Shown one piece after another: positions 1 through 8,888 of a stretch of 59,792 nucleotides of DNA (positions are counted from its first letter, which is position 1; the number at the start of each line of letters is the position of its first letter). Where the stretch lies: the NCBI GenBank assembly GCA_016933215.1, contig JAFGBH010000069.1:1-59792 (forward strand), written 5' to 3'. The DNA is from Deltaproteobacteria bacterium (GTDB lineage: Bacteria; Desulfobacterota; Syntrophia; Syntrophales; UBA2210). The position numbers and the translations under genes were made by a program. The notes below the pieces were generated by a model. It ran no database searches and was not told where the DNA came from. It worked only from the letters and a program-made list of their open reading frames with translations.

Positions 1-106
1 AAGTACCGACGATGCCGCCCTCTGGTTCCTCAAGAATTACGAAGACCTCTGGACGACCTGGGTGCCCGCCGATGTGGCAAAAAAGGTCAAGGCAGCGATG
101 AAATAG
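1..106 (+). CDS. ABC transporter substrate-binding protein, glycine betaine type (C-terminal fragment)
   Basis: Only the last 34 codons and the stop lie in the window; the reading frame begins at base 2 and ends at TAG 104-106. The peptide closes with WVPADVAKKVKAAMK, which looks like the C-terminal helix of OpuAC/ProX-type binding proteins that deliver betaine or choline-like osmoprotectants to the membrane complex. The call rests mainly on context: the stop is 19 bases before the ATPase and permease genes of the same kind of importer. Ligand specificity cannot be read from this fragment. Confidence 0.6.
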   Translation, partial: STDDAALWFLKNYEDLWTTWVPADVAKKVKAAMK

Positions 107-125
107 GGCTGATAAGGATATAGAA

Positions 126-1367
126 GTGGAAGAAAACAGTGTTGAAAATAACGATTGCGAAATCTGTATAGAGGCGAAAGGATTGTGGAAGGTCTTCGGA
201 AAAAGGGCCGATGAAATCATGGGGTCTGACCTGCGGAACGCCTCCAAGGACACAATTCTGGAAAAGACCGGCTGCGTGGTGGCCGTCAGAAATGTGTCGT
301 TTACTGTCAAGAAGGGTGAATTCTTCGTTATCATGGGACTTTCGGGGAGCGGAAAATCAACCCTGATTCGCATGCTCCTTCGCCTCATTGACTCGACGAG
401 CGGCAGTATCCTTGTCGACGGCGAAGATGTCTTGAAATTCAACAAGAAAAAACTGAGGGATTTTCGACGTCATACCACCGGCATGGTGTTTCAGTACTTC
501 GGTCTTCTCCCTCACCGGAGCGTTCTTGACAATGTGGCTTATGGCCTTAAGGTGCAGGGTGTTTCCAAGGAAAAACGATATGCCAAGGCCCGGGAGGCTA
601 TTGAAACGGTGGGCCTGAAGGGATGGGAAGACTATCTCCCCAGCGCGCTCAGCGGAGGAATGCAGCAACGCGTGGGAATTGCCCGGGCGCTGACCACCGA
701 TCCGGAGATACTCCTCATGGATGAGCCTTTCAGCGGCCTTGATCCCCTGATTCGCCGTGAAATGCAGGATGAGCTTATCGAGCTGCAGGATAAGGTGCAG
801 AAAACGATCGTCTTCGTGACCCATGATCTCCATGAGGCATTGAAACTGGGGGGTCGTATCGCCATCATGAGGGACGGAAAAATAATCCAGGTCGGTGCTC
901 CCGAGGATGTGATCACCGATCCTGCTGATGATTACGTCCGTGAATTTGTCCAGGATGCCTCACCGGCAAAGGTTCTGACAGCCGGGGGGATCATGGAGCA
1001 ACCCGAAGCCCTTCTCTACGAATGGCAGGGCCCGAAGGCAGCGCTTCATACCTTGCGATCATTAAAAGAGGATCATGCCTTTATGGTCGGCCGGGACAGG
1101 AAACTCCTCGGTCTGGTAACGATGAAACGGCTCAAGGGCCTCATTCAGGAGAACGGCAGTTACCTCAAAGACTCCATGGAAACTGATATAGCGACTACGG
1201 GTCCTGACGTGGTGCTTGAGGAGCTCTTTCCCCTTGCGGCGGAGGCCGATTATCCAATCGCCGTTATTGACGAAGTCGGAAAATTCATTGGAGAGATACA
1301 GATCAGTTCCATCTTTGAGAATATGATTCAGGAGAAGACGGAGGGTAACAATGGCCGAATTTCCTAA
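126..1367 (+). CDS. opuAA: Glycine betaine/proline ABC importer, ATP-binding subunit
   Basis: Cytoplasmic ATPase that powers uptake of a compatible solute such as glycine betaine. The 413-residue length and layout fit the ProV/OpuAA family: Walker A GLSGSGKST at 71-79, Q-loop near Q123, signature LSGGMQQR at 175-182, Walker B ILLMDE at 195-200, H-loop His233, and a C-terminal half (about 290-400) resembling the paired CBS domains that sense ionic strength in OpuA. The start is GTG with AAGGA about seven bases upstream. It overlaps the permease gene by 17 bases, so the two are probably translationally coupled. The symbol could equally be proV; substrate choice is inferred from the family. Confidence 0.9.
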   Translation: MEENSVENNDCEICIEAKGLWKVFGKRADEIMGSDLRNASKDTILEKTGCVVAVRNVSFTVKKGEFFVIMGLSGSGKSTLIRMLLRLIDSTSGSILVDGEDVLKFNKKKLRDFRRHTTGMVFQYFGLLPHRSVLDNVAYGLKVQGVSKEKRYAKAREAIETVGLKGWEDYLPSALSGGMQQRVGIARALTTDPEILLMDEPFSGLDPLIRREMQDELIELQDKVQKTIVFVTHDLHEALKLGGRIAIMRDGKIIQVGAPEDVITDPADDYVREFVQDASPAKVLTAGGIMEQPEALLYEWQGPKAALHTLRSLKEDHAFMVGRDRKLLGLVTMKRLKGLIQENGSYLKDSMETDIATTGPDVVLEELFPLAAEADYPIAVIDEVGKFIGEIQISSIFENMIQEKTEGNNGRIS

Positions 1368-2211
1368 ATTTCTTACGATACCACTCGCCGATTGGATCGA
1401 CACCTTTATGGACTGGCTCCTGATGAACTTTGCCGGCGTCTTCGATGCAATCGGTAACGGTCTTCTAGTAATGCTGCTCTCGGTGGAACGTTTTTTCCTC
1501 TGGCTGCCCTGGTGGTCCGTCGTACTGGTTGTGGGTATTGTGAGCTGGTGGGTCATGAAAAAATGGTGGATGGGCCTTACCATGGCGCTCCTCCTCGTTT
1601 TTATAGGGTCCTTCGGCTACTGGAAACTCTCCATGATGACGCTGGCACTTACCACGTCAGCAGTCGTTGTCTCTCTGGCAGTGGGCATTCCAATTGGAAT
1701 AATAATGGCCAAGAGTGACCTTGCGGAGTCTATCATCCGGCCAGTACTGGATGCCATGCAGACGATGCCCAGCTTTGTCTACCTCATTCCGGCACTGATG
1801 CTCTTCGGTCTGGGAAAGGTGCCGGCATTGTTTGCGACGCTCATCTACGCCATTCCGCCGGTTATCCGCCTCACCAATGTGGGTATTAGACAGGTTTCGG
1901 AAAGTGTTGTGGAAGCTGCCCGTGCCTTTGGGGCCAATTTCTGGCAGAGGCTCTTCGATGTGGAGATGCCGCTTGCCGTTCCCTCCATCATGGTGGGCAT
2001 CAATCAGACAACAATGATGGCGCTTGCCATGGTTGTGATTGCCTCCATGATCGGCGCCAGGGGACTGGGACTGGAAGTGCTTCTGGCGATCAACAGGATT
2101 GAGGTGGGAAGAGGTTTCGAGGCGGGGATCTGCATCGTATTTCTCGCCATAATTATCGACCGTATTACCCACGCCCTGTCTGTTCGACAGCAGAACGGGA
2201 TGGAAAGCTGA
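1351..2211 (+). CDS. opuAB: Glycine betaine/proline ABC importer, permease subunit
   Basis: Integral membrane channel of the osmoprotectant importer. The 286-residue protein has an N-terminal pair of hydrophobic segments, then a BPD_transp_1-type core of about five more helices. The EAA-type loop that contacts the ATPase is visible around VEAARAFGANFWQRLFDVEMP. It follows opuAA with a 17-base overlap and ends just before a strong terminator, so it is the last gene of the unit. Length and order match ProW/OpuAB proteins. Confidence 0.9.
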   Translation: MAEFPKFLTIPLADWIDTFMDWLLMNFAGVFDAIGNGLLVMLLSVERFFLWLPWWSVVLVVGIVSWWVMKKWWMGLTMALLLVFIGSFGYWKLSMMTLALTTSAVVVSLAVGIPIGIIMAKSDLAESIIRPVLDAMQTMPSFVYLIPALMLFGLGKVPALFATLIYAIPPVIRLTNVGIRQVSESVVEAARAFGANFWQRLFDVEMPLAVPSIMVGINQTTMMALAMVVIASMIGARGLGLEVLLAINRIEVGRGFEAGICIVFLAIIIDRITHALSVRQQNGMES

Positions 2212-2235
2212 TTATCGTGAAGAATTAAAATTGGA

Positions 2236-2280
2236 AGAGGCACAAAGTGAAACAATTCGATCTTTGTGCCTCTTTTTTTG
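2236..2280 (+). terminator. Rho-independent terminator of the opu operon, built from the GGCACAAAG repeat
   Basis: A perfect 12-bp stem (AGAGGCACAAAG at 2236-2247 with CTTTGTGCCTCT at 2262-2273) encloses a 14-base loop and runs into a T tract at 2273-2279. It lies 25 bases after the permease stop. The arms are the same 9-mer, GGCACAAAG, that recurs in three other intergenic regions of this window. The gene on the opposite strand ends at 2283, so the hairpin may serve both directions. Confidence 0.85.
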
Positions 2281-2282
2281 CC

Positions 2283-2714
2283 TTACAATCGGTAGAGTTT
2301 CTCTCCCGGCAAAACGGTAAACCCCTTTTCCAGAAGAACATTGATCGCTTCATCGGTCTTGTCGAATCGGAATATTATGATTGCATTTTCACCGCTCCTC
2401 TCGACGAAGGCATAGGTGTATTCGACATTGACACCCCTGCCCGAGATGGCCTGCATGATGCTGTGAAGCCCACCCGGCCTGTCGGGTATCTCAACGGCGA
2501 CTACTGACGTGCGCCGCACGGTGAAGCCCTCGTCCTGAAGGGCTTTTTCAGCTTTATCCGTGTCATTGACGATGAGACGCAGGATGCCGAAATCGGACGT
2601 ATCGGCGAGTGAGAGTGCCCTGATATTAATATCCGCATCTTGTAACACCCGCGTTACGATTTCAAGTCCGCCCGGTTTGTTCTCTAAAAAGATAGAGATC
2701 TGATTTACCTTCAT
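2283..2714 (-). CDS. Tandem ACT-domain protein
   Basis: A 143-residue cytoplasmic protein made of two ACT folds. The first, about residues 1-70, begins with KVNQISIFLENKPGGL; the second, about 70-140, contains EIPDRPGGLHSIMQAI. ACT pairs bind amino acids and regulate enzymes of amino acid metabolism. It lies 27 bases downstream of the aryl-CoA ligase gene on the same strand, a pairing also known from anaerobes and archaea that degrade aromatic amino acids. A likely role is sensing phenylalanine, tyrosine or tryptophan to tune that pathway; this is inference from domain and neighbour. Confidence 0.85.
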   Translation of the reverse strand: MKVNQISIFLENKPGGLEIVTRVLQDADINIRALSLADTSDFGILRLIVNDTDKAEKALQDEGFTVRRTSVVAVEIPDRPGGLHSIMQAISGRGVNVEYTYAFVERSGENAIIIFRFDKTDEAINVLLEKGFTVLPGEKLYRL

Positions 2715-2741
2715 GAAAAAACCTCCTCCTTGCTCCCGTCC

Positions 2742-4043
2742 TTAGAGTGTCCGTTTATCTATCACGCGCTGGGCCTTCCCTTCAAATCGCTCCAGGCTCT
2801 TCGGTTGTACCAGTTTGACCTTTGTCGTGACACCGAGATAATCCTTGATATCCTTTGAGATCCTCTTTTCAATATTCTGGAGGGCTCGCACCTCATCGGA
2901 AAAGATATTCTCACTCACCTCCACGCGAATTTCGAGCGTATCGAGGGCGTCCTCCCGATCCACGATGAGTTCGTAATGAGGTTCAAGTCCTTCGATACCG
3001 AGAAGGACGCTTTCAATCTGAGAGGGAAATACATTGACGCCGCGTATGATGAGCATGTCGTCGCTTCTTCCCGAGATACGATCCATCCTCGTGAGCGATC
3101 GTCCGCAACTGCAGGGTTCCCTCATCAGCCGGGACATGTCCTTCGTTCGATAGCGTATCAGAGGAAATGCTTCCTTCGTAAGCGTGGTAAAGACGAGCTC
3201 TCCCTCCTCGCCGTCGGGCACGACCTCTCCGGTTGCCGGATCGATCGACTCCACGATAAAGTGATCCTCGAAGACATGAAGGCCGTTCCGCCCCTCTTTG
3301 CATTCCATGGCGACACCGGGACCCATGATTTCGGAAAGTCCGTAGATATTGAGGGCCCTAATATTGAGACGTTCTTCTATCTCGTCCTTCATAGTGTCGC
3401 TCCACGGTTCTGCACCGAGTATCCCCACGCGGAGTTTTAGGGATTTCATGTCAACCCCCATCTCCTCGCCCTGTTCTGCGAGGTAGAGGGCATATGAAGG
3501 GGTACAGCAGATTGCCGTGGGGCCGAAATCCTGAAGGATAAGTATCTGCTTTTTTGTACTTCCTCCCGACATGGGGATCACGCTCGCACCGAGCCTCTCC
3601 GCGCCGTAATGAACGCCGAGCCCCCCGGTAAAGAGACCATATCCGTATGCGTTGTGAACGATGTCATTTTTTGTCAGTCCCGCGGCGACAAAGGACCTGG
3701 CCATCAGTCTCGACCAGGTATCGATGTCTTTCTGGGTGTATCCCACCACGGTAGGTTTACCCGTCGTGCCCGATGAGGCGTGAAGTCGCACGATGTTGCT
3801 CATGGGTGCAGCAAAGAGGCCGAAGGGATAATTTTCTCTCAGGTCCTCCTTTTTCGTAAAGGGGAGTCTCCTCATATCGTCGAGTGTTTTGATGTCGTCG
3901 AGGGACACAGCGGCATTGTCAAAGGCCCGTTTGTAAAAACCGACGGTGTGATAAACACGCTCTAATACCTGTTTCAATCTCTTGAACTGCAGGGCTTCCA
4001 ATACCTCCCTCGGGAGGGTCTCAAACTCTTCATTATAAATCAT
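2742..4043 (-). CDS. paaK: Phenylacetate-CoA ligase
   Basis: ATP-dependent ligase that forms phenylacetyl-CoA (or a related arylacetyl-CoA) and AMP. The 433-residue length is normal for PaaK. The adenylate-forming P-loop [10 protein letters not shown] is at residues 90-99, followed by a [10 protein letters not shown] motif and the [11 protein letters not shown] motif characteristic of this branch. The C-terminal domain contains [14 protein letters not shown], typical of PaaK. With the downstream ACT protein it suggests anaerobic use of aromatic amino acids through arylpyruvate or arylacetate. No indolepyruvate:ferredoxin oxidoreductase or paa oxygenase genes are in view, so the full pathway is not shown. 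Confidence 0.92.
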   Translation of the reverse strand: MIYNEEFETLPREVLEALQFKRLKQVLERVYHTVGFYKRAFDNAAVSLDDIKTLDDMRRLPFTKKEDLRENYPFGLFAAPMSNIVRLHASSGTTGKPTVVGYTQKDIDTWSRLMARSFVAAGLTKNDIVHNAYGYGLFTGGLGVHYGAERLGASVIPMSGGSTKKQILILQDFGPTAICCTPSYALYLAEQGEEMGVDMKSLKLRVGILGAEPWSDTMKDEIEERLNIRALNIYGLSEIMGPGVAMECKEGRNGLHVFEDHFIVESIDPATGEVVPDGEEGELVFTTLTKEAFPLIRYRTKDMSRLMREPCSCGRSLTRMDRISGRSDDMLIIRGVNVFPSQIESVLLGIEGLEPHYELIVDREDALDTLEIRVEVSENIFSDEVRALQNIEKRISKDIKDYLGVTTKVKLVQPKSLERFEGKAQRVIDKRTL

Positions 4044-4169
4044 GATGTGATCTCCTTGCCTTTGGTTTCGCCATCTCTATTTTCTCTCAGATTTCTGAAT
4101 ATTATTCCAGAGATTTTTTCCTGCCTGAATTATATCCCGAATGACCGGTCCATCATCAGCCTCGAATTA

Positions 4170-4200
4170 GAAAAGGCGAAACCCAATGTTCCGCCTTTTC
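4170..4200 (-). terminator. Hairpin downstream of the acyl-CoA synthetase gene
   Basis: A perfect 9-bp stem (GAAAAGGCG at 4170-4178 with CGCCTTTTC at 4192-4200) with a 13-base loop lies 34 bases after the stop of the minus-strand acyl-CoA synthetase. Read on the minus strand, the second arm ends in TTTTC and is followed by TAATT. The U tract is weak, so this is a probable rather than certain terminator. Confidence 0.5.
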
Positions 4201-4234
4201 GAAGATGGTGAAATTTCTGTGTTAAACGTTTCCC

Positions 4235-6025
4235 CTATGTATATTGAGCCTCTATCAGCTCCTTGTACTTATTCACCACGGTACGCCGCTTCAGTTTCAT
4301 CGTCTGTGTAAGGGTTCCGTTTTCGAGGGTGAAGTTTTCCGTGATATAGATATATTTTTTGGGGATTTCATAGCCGCCGTATTTGCCGGTAAGTGATTTC
4401 GTGATCTCAGCGGTGATCATGTCTGTCACGACTTTTTCTTTGATCAGTGATTCCGGTTCTTTGGGGAGGTTGTTTTTCTCCGCATATTTCTTCAGGACCA
4501 GAAAATCGGGTATGACGATGCATACGTTATAGGGCCTGTTCTCACCGTAGACCATGGCATTTTCCACGTAGGTAATGAGCCTGATATCCTCTTCCAGTGC
4601 CGCGGGAAAGACGAACTTGCCGTTTTCGAGCTTGTACTGCTCCTTGATCCTTCCGGTGATATATAAAAATCCGTCCTCGTCAAACCTGCCCCGGTCACCC
4701 GTTCTTACGCCGCCATCTGCCGTCATCGTCTCTTTTGTCTCTTCGGGCTTGTTGTTGTATCCCTTCATCACATTCGGACCGTATACGATAACTTCCCCGT
4801 CTTCGGCCCCCTCTTCCACCACTGATTTGTCAATAACAACCTTTACCTTCTCCACAGGTTTTCCAACGCTTCCCAGTCGGTAGTCATCGGAACGGTTCAT
4901 GGTGATGGCAGGTGATGTCTCGGTCATGCCGTAACAGTCGAAGATCGGGATCCCTATATCGAAGAAGAAGTGGCCGATTTCCACATTCATGGCGGCACTG
5001 GCGGTCATGACCCCCTCAAGCCTTCCGCCCAATCTGTCTCTGATTTTCTGAAAGACGATCCTGTCGGCAATGGCGAACTTCAGGTTCGTCATGAAATTGG
5101 ATTTTCCCGCCTCGGCAAGTTCCCTCTTTTTTCTGGCGGCCTCGACACCCATGACGAAGAGTTTTTTCGGAAGGCCGCCCTCTTCGTTCATTTTTGCCCA
5201 GAGTCCGTCGTAGATCTTGTTGAAAACGCGGGGAACGGCAATGAGCCAGGTAGGTCGTATCTTTGCCATGTCCTCGCCGATGGTTTTAACACTCTCCATA
5301 AATCCGACGGAGCCCCCGATGTAGAGAATAGTGTGGAGCTCGGCCGTCATACCGTAAGAATGTGCCCAGGGGAGGATGGAAAGACTCACACCCCCGTCGG
5401 CGATTTCGGGGTAGCACTTGCGGCCGGCATGAGAGTTACTCGTCATGTTTCCGTGTGAAAGGAGAACTCCTTTTGGATCTCCCGTGGTACCCGATGTATA
5501 AATCAGTACGGCGATTTCATCCGGATCGGGATGGTATGATGACACGGGGTTTTCCGCTCCCAGCTTTTCCAGTGCCGTCATACTGTTTTCCCCCTCAGAC
5601 TCTATAAGATAGATCTTCTCCAGTGTGGGGATGTCCTTTGGAAAATCTCTCACCTTATCCAGTATCTCTTCTCTGGCGACGAAAAGCACCTTGACGCTGC
5701 TGTCGCCCACGATATATTTCCAGACCTGGGCGAGCTCCGCCTCATACATGGGGATGAAGCGTGCTCCGAGACCATAGGTCGCAAAGGCGGCCACCGCCCA
5801 TTCTGTCCTGTTGTTTGCGATAATGCCCACGGCGTCGCCTTTGCCGATGCCTGCTGTGGCCAGGCCGCCGCGAAGTTTATCAACCCTCCTTCCTACGTCT
5901 TCGTAGGTAAGCCATTCATAAACCCCTTTATCATTTTTTGTTCCGAATAAGGGGTTATGGGGGAATTTTTCTACGCCCCTTTCAAAAAGATCTACCAGAT
6001 TGTCCGGTTTTTCGAGTTCGTACAT
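4235..6025 (-). CDS. Long-chain fatty acid--CoA ligase (AMP-forming)
   Basis: Activates fatty acids, or possibly other carboxylic acids, to CoA thioesters with ATP. The 596-residue protein has the long FAA1/long-chain acyl-CoA synthetase architecture. The P-loop YTSGTTGDPKG is at 176-186, an FDCYGMTETSPAITMN adenylate motif lies in the middle, and TGDRGRFDEDGFLYITGR precedes the small C-terminal domain. It stands alone on the minus strand, divergent from the exporter operon, with a probable terminator behind it. The chain length of its substrate cannot be inferred from sequence. Confidence 0.88.
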   Translation of the reverse strand: MYELEKPDNLVDLFERGVEKFPHNPLFGTKNDKGVYEWLTYEDVGRRVDKLRGGLATAGIGKGDAVGIIANNRTEWAVAAFATYGLGARFIPMYEAELAQVWKYIVGDSSVKVLFVAREEILDKVRDFPKDIPTLEKIYLIESEGENSMTALEKLGAENPVSSYHPDPDEIAVLIYTSGTTGDPKGVLLSHGNMTSNSHAGRKCYPEIADGGVSLSILPWAHSYGMTAELHTILYIGGSVGFMESVKTIGEDMAKIRPTWLIAVPRVFNKIYDGLWAKMNEEGGLPKKLFVMGVEAARKKRELAEAGKSNFMTNLKFAIADRIVFQKIRDRLGGRLEGVMTASAAMNVEIGHFFFDIGIPIFDCYGMTETSPAITMNRSDDYRLGSVGKPVEKVKVVIDKSVVEEGAEDGEVIVYGPNVMKGYNNKPEETKETMTADGGVRTGDRGRFDEDGFLYITGRIKEQYKLENGKFVFPAALEEDIRLITYVENAMVYGENRPYNVCIVIPDFLVLKKYAEKNNLPKEPESLIKEKVVTDMITAEITKSLTGKYGGYEIPKKYIYITENFTLENGTLTQTMKLKRRTVVNKYKELIEAQYT

Positions 6026-6255
6026 TGTATCCTCCTGCTTACTATAGTTCTCCTTCGCGTCTCCAGGGGGGTCTGCGAAGGGTTCCTGTCACAGAGCATC
6101 TGCCATTGACCGTAATCCAAAATTTAGAGCGTTCATATAATCCTTAATAGAACAATAGGCAAACTTTTTCTCTGCCGTTCGAGAACCGACCCGGTCGAAG
6201 GGGTTTTGACGGGAAGGAAAGGCTGAGCTTCCTTTTGCATGCGATTCTTTTCGCC

Positions 6256-6285
6256 TTGTCTATCTGTTCCCTAAAATGATATAGA
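6256..6285 (+). promoter_or_regulatory. Candidate sigma70-type promoter of the exporter operon
   Basis: TTGTCT at 6256-6261 and TATAGA at 6280-6285 are 18 bases apart. Transcription would begin near 6292, about 24 bases before the TTG start of the HlyD-family gene. The rest of the 290-base gap between the divergent acyl-CoA synthetase and this operon shows no other clear feature. Confidence 0.4.
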
Positions 6286-6315
6286 CATTTCAATCAATGT
6301 TAGCGGGGGGTTGCT

Positions 6316-7323
6316 TTGAAAAAAGGAATTATTCTCGTTATTTTTCTGATTCTTCTCGTCGGTGCCGGCTTTCTCGTCTATTTCGGCCAGAGGGATGCCG
6401 AGAAGAACAATTCTTACTATTCGGGTACAATAGAGGCCACCACTTCCGAATTGTCCTTTCAGATAAGCGGACGGATCACCTCTGTGTCGGTGGATGAAGG
6501 GGCATCCGTTGAGAAGGGGCAGGTTCTGGCCGAACTTGACCGGGCCGAGTATCTGGCCCGCCGGGAACAGGCGAGGGCAAACCTCAAGGCGGCGGAGGAA
6601 ACCATAGGGAAACTCGAATCACTCCTGGAGATGCTGACGAAAACACTTCCTGCCGAGGTTGCGAGAGCCGAGGCGGGTATTGAAAGTGCGCGCGCAGTGG
6701 CACTGGAGGCAAAGAAAAACAGAGAACGTTTTGACAATCTCTTTGCCGAAAAGGTCGTTTCAAAGAGTGAATGGGAGATGGCTACCCTCCATTATGAGAC
6801 GGCGAAGGCGAAATTTTCCGAAGCCGAGGCCGTTCTGATACAGGCACAAAGCAACGAAACAAAGATAAAAACGACGAGAAAGGAAATTGAGGCGGCAGAG
6901 GCACAACTTCTGTCGTTCAAGGCTGCCCTCGATTTTGCGGATATTCAGCTCGGACACGCACGCCTTCTGGCGCCCTTTCAGGGAGTCATAACAAGTCGCA
7001 GCATAGAACTGGGGGAAGTGGTGACACCGGGACGCGAGGTACTCACCCTCTCTGATCTCTCGGCCGTGGAATTGAAGATATATGTCGGGGAGACTGACAT
7101 AGGAAGGGTGAAACTAGGCCAGCCCTGTGAGGTAAAGATTGACACCTTTCCCGACCGGTCCTATCAGGGAAGGGTTTCATTCATTTCTCCCGAGGGAGAA
7201 TTCACACCGAAGATAATACAGACCCGGAAGGAACGGGTTAAACTCGTCTATCTGGTGAAGATTTCCATTTCCAATCCGGACCGTGAATTGAAATCAGGAA
7301 TGCCCGCCGATGCCTGGTTATGA
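6316..7323 (+). CDS. HlyD-family membrane fusion protein of an ABC-2 exporter
   Basis: Periplasmic adaptor that links an inner-membrane exporter to an outer-membrane channel. The 335-residue protein has one N-terminal membrane anchor (about residues 4-23), a split biotinyl-lipoyl-like hairpin (FQISGRITSVSVDEGASVEKGQ and, later, LLAPFQGVITSRSIELGEVV) and a long alpha-helical coiled coil between (about 80-200). Size and order match YbhG of the YbhGFSR exporter. The start is TTG at 6316, the first codon giving the anchor, with only a poly-G stretch upstream as a weak ribosome site. It overlaps the next gene. Confidence 0.88.
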   Translation: MKKGIILVIFLILLVGAGFLVYFGQRDAEKNNSYYSGTIEATTSELSFQISGRITSVSVDEGASVEKGQVLAELDRAEYLARREQARANLKAAEETIGKLESLLEMLTKTLPAEVARAEAGIESARAVALEAKKNRERFDNLFAEKVVSKSEWEMATLHYETAKAKFSEAEAVLIQAQSNETKIKTTRKEIEAAEAQLLSFKAALDFADIQLGHARLLAPFQGVITSRSIELGEVVTPGREVLTLSDLSAVELKIYVGETDIGRVKLGQPCEVKIDTFPDRSYQGRVSFISPEGEFTPKIIQTRKERVKLVYLVKISISNPDRELKSGMPADAWL

Positions 7324-8152
7324 GCGCAAAAACGAAAATCCCCCTTTGACAGAGAGCGAAAACAAAATGAAAACGCCTTTGGAGAGGGAAGATCCCGAAG
7401 CGGGATTTGTCCGAATTGATAATGTCTCCATGAAGTTCGGTGAGTCTGTGGCCGTTGATAGCATCTCCCTTTCCATTCCCAGAGGTACGATATGCGGCTT
7501 TGTCGGATCGGATGGTGCGGGAAAGACGACGCTTCTCAGGATGGTCGCCACCATGATACGGCCCGACTCCGGGCACATCCTTATTGGCGGCGTTGATGTC
7601 GTAAAATCGAGGGCAAGGGCCAAAACCATCACAGGCTATATGCCCCAGCGATTCGGGCTCTATGAGGATCTTACCGTCGAAGAAAACGTCGATTTTTTTA
7701 TGGACATCTTCGGGATTCATCATGACGAGCGGGAGAGACGGAAAGAACGGTTTCTTGGATTTTCGAACCTTTTGCCCTTTGTGGATCGTCTCGCGGGGGA
7801 TCTTTCGGGAGGTATGAAACAGAAACTCGGCCTCGCCTGCGTCCTCGTTCACCAGCCCCAGGTCCTGGTCCTCGATGAGCCCACAAACGGGGTCGATCCC
7901 GTCTCCCGTCAGGAATTCTGGGATATCCTCTTTCAGATGAAGAAGGAGGAAGAGGTTACCATTCTGATCTCTACCGCCTACCTGGATGAGGGTGAAAAGT
8001 GTGACTGCCTGGCCCTGATGCATCGATCGAAGCTGCTCGATTCGGGAATGCCGGAAGTTGTGAGAGGCTCATTTCCTGATCTTGAGGAGGCGATGATTCA
8101 CCGGATTCAGGAAGCCGATGAGGGGCTTGTTCATGACAACTTCAAACTCTGA
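7310..8152 (+). CDS. ABC exporter ATP-binding protein (first of two)
   Basis: ATPase of an ABC-2 efflux system. Walker A GSDGAGKT is at 66-73, the signature is LSGGMKQK, and Walker B with D-loop reads VLVLDEPTNGVDP. The 280-residue reading corresponds to the N-terminal half of YbhF, in which two ATPase domains are fused in one chain. The start is uncertain: ATG 7310 overlaps the hlyD stop, but ATG 7367 would also leave the whole ATPase domain intact. The H-loop region reads STAYLDEGEKCD, so the usual His is replaced by Ala-Tyr, as in the degenerate half of some heterodimeric ATPases. Confidence 0.88.
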   Translation: MPGYERKNENPPLTESENKMKTPLEREDPEAGFVRIDNVSMKFGESVAVDSISLSIPRGTICGFVGSDGAGKTTLLRMVATMIRPDSGHILIGGVDVVKSRARAKTITGYMPQRFGLYEDLTVEENVDFFMDIFGIHHDERERRKERFLGFSNLLPFVDRLAGDLSGGMKQKLGLACVLVHQPQVLVLDEPTNGVDPVSRQEFWDILFQMKKEEEVTILISTAYLDEGEKCDCLALMHRSKLLDSGMPEVVRGSFPDLEEAMIHRIQEADEGLVHDNFKL

Positions 8153-8888
8153 CGCCATCCGTGTTGAGAGCCTTGAGAAGAGATTCGGTACCTTTGTCGC
8201 CGTCGATAGAATCTCCTTTTCCGTGAAAAGGGGCGAAATCTTCGGGTTTCTCGGCCCGAACGGTTCAGGAAAATCGACAACGATCCGCATGCTCTGCGGC
8301 ATTCTTATGCCCACCTCCGGGAGCGGGTTCGTGGCCGATCACGACATCTTCGAAGAGCCCGAGAAGATCAAGAAATCCATCGGGTACATGTCTCAGCGGT
8401 TTTCCCTTTATGAGGATATGACTCCCCGGGAAAACATACGATTTTATCTCGGAATTTACACTGTTTCACCCGACAGGTGGGAAGAAAAAATAGACTCGAT
8501 ACTCGATCTTACCCGCCTTCATGATGTCAGTGACAGACTTACCCGGGAATTACCTCCCGGGTGGCGGCAACGGCTGGCCCTCGGCTGCGCACTTCTCCAT
8601 GATCCCGAGATACTTTTTCTCGATGAGCCCACCTCGGGTGTGGATCCGATCACGCGTCGCCACTTCTGGCAATTCATTGGCCAGTTGGCGGAAAAGGGGG
8701 TTACCGTCTTTGTGACCACCCATTACATGGATGAGGCACGAAACTGTGAGCGGATCGTGATGCTGAATGAAGGAACAATTGTTGCCACCGGGGCACCGCA
8801 GGAAATAGTTGAAAAAGCGATACCCGATAATCCTGAAGCGGATCTGAACGAAGCCTTTGTGAAATTGATGTCGCGGGGAGAACGATGA
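8133..8888 (+). CDS. ABC exporter ATP-binding protein (second of two)
   Basis: Second ATPase subunit, 251 residues from ATG 8133. That start is preferred over ATG 8118 because GAGGGG at 8120-8125 sits seven bases upstream. It has Walker A GPNGSGKST, Walker B ILFLDEPTSGVDP and a normal H-loop VTTHYMDEA. The signature region reads ELPPGWRQRL, deviating from LSGGxxQR, as in the C-terminal half of YbhF-like ATPases. It overlaps the gene before by 20 bases and the permease after by ATGA. Together the two chains probably form a heterodimer with non-equivalent sites. Confidence 0.88.
   Translation: MTTSNSDAIRVESLEKRFGTFVAVDRISFSVKRGEIFGFLGPNGSGKSTTIRMLCGILMPTSGSGFVADHDIFEEPEKIKKSIGYMSQRFSLYEDMTPRENIRFYLGIYTVSPDRWEEKIDSILDLTRLHDVSDRLTRELPPGWRQRLALGCALLHDPEILFLDEPTSGVDPITRRHFWQFIGQLAEKGVTVFVTTHYMDEARNCERIVMLNEGTIVATGAPQEIVEKAIPDNPEADLNEAFVKLMSRGER

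Noticed and set aside
357-833. Long open frames antisense to the opu ATPase gene
   Set aside because: The plus-strand frame carries every ABC motif; the antisense translation has no recognisable domain and no ribosome site. The same holds for other opposite-strand frames across the window.
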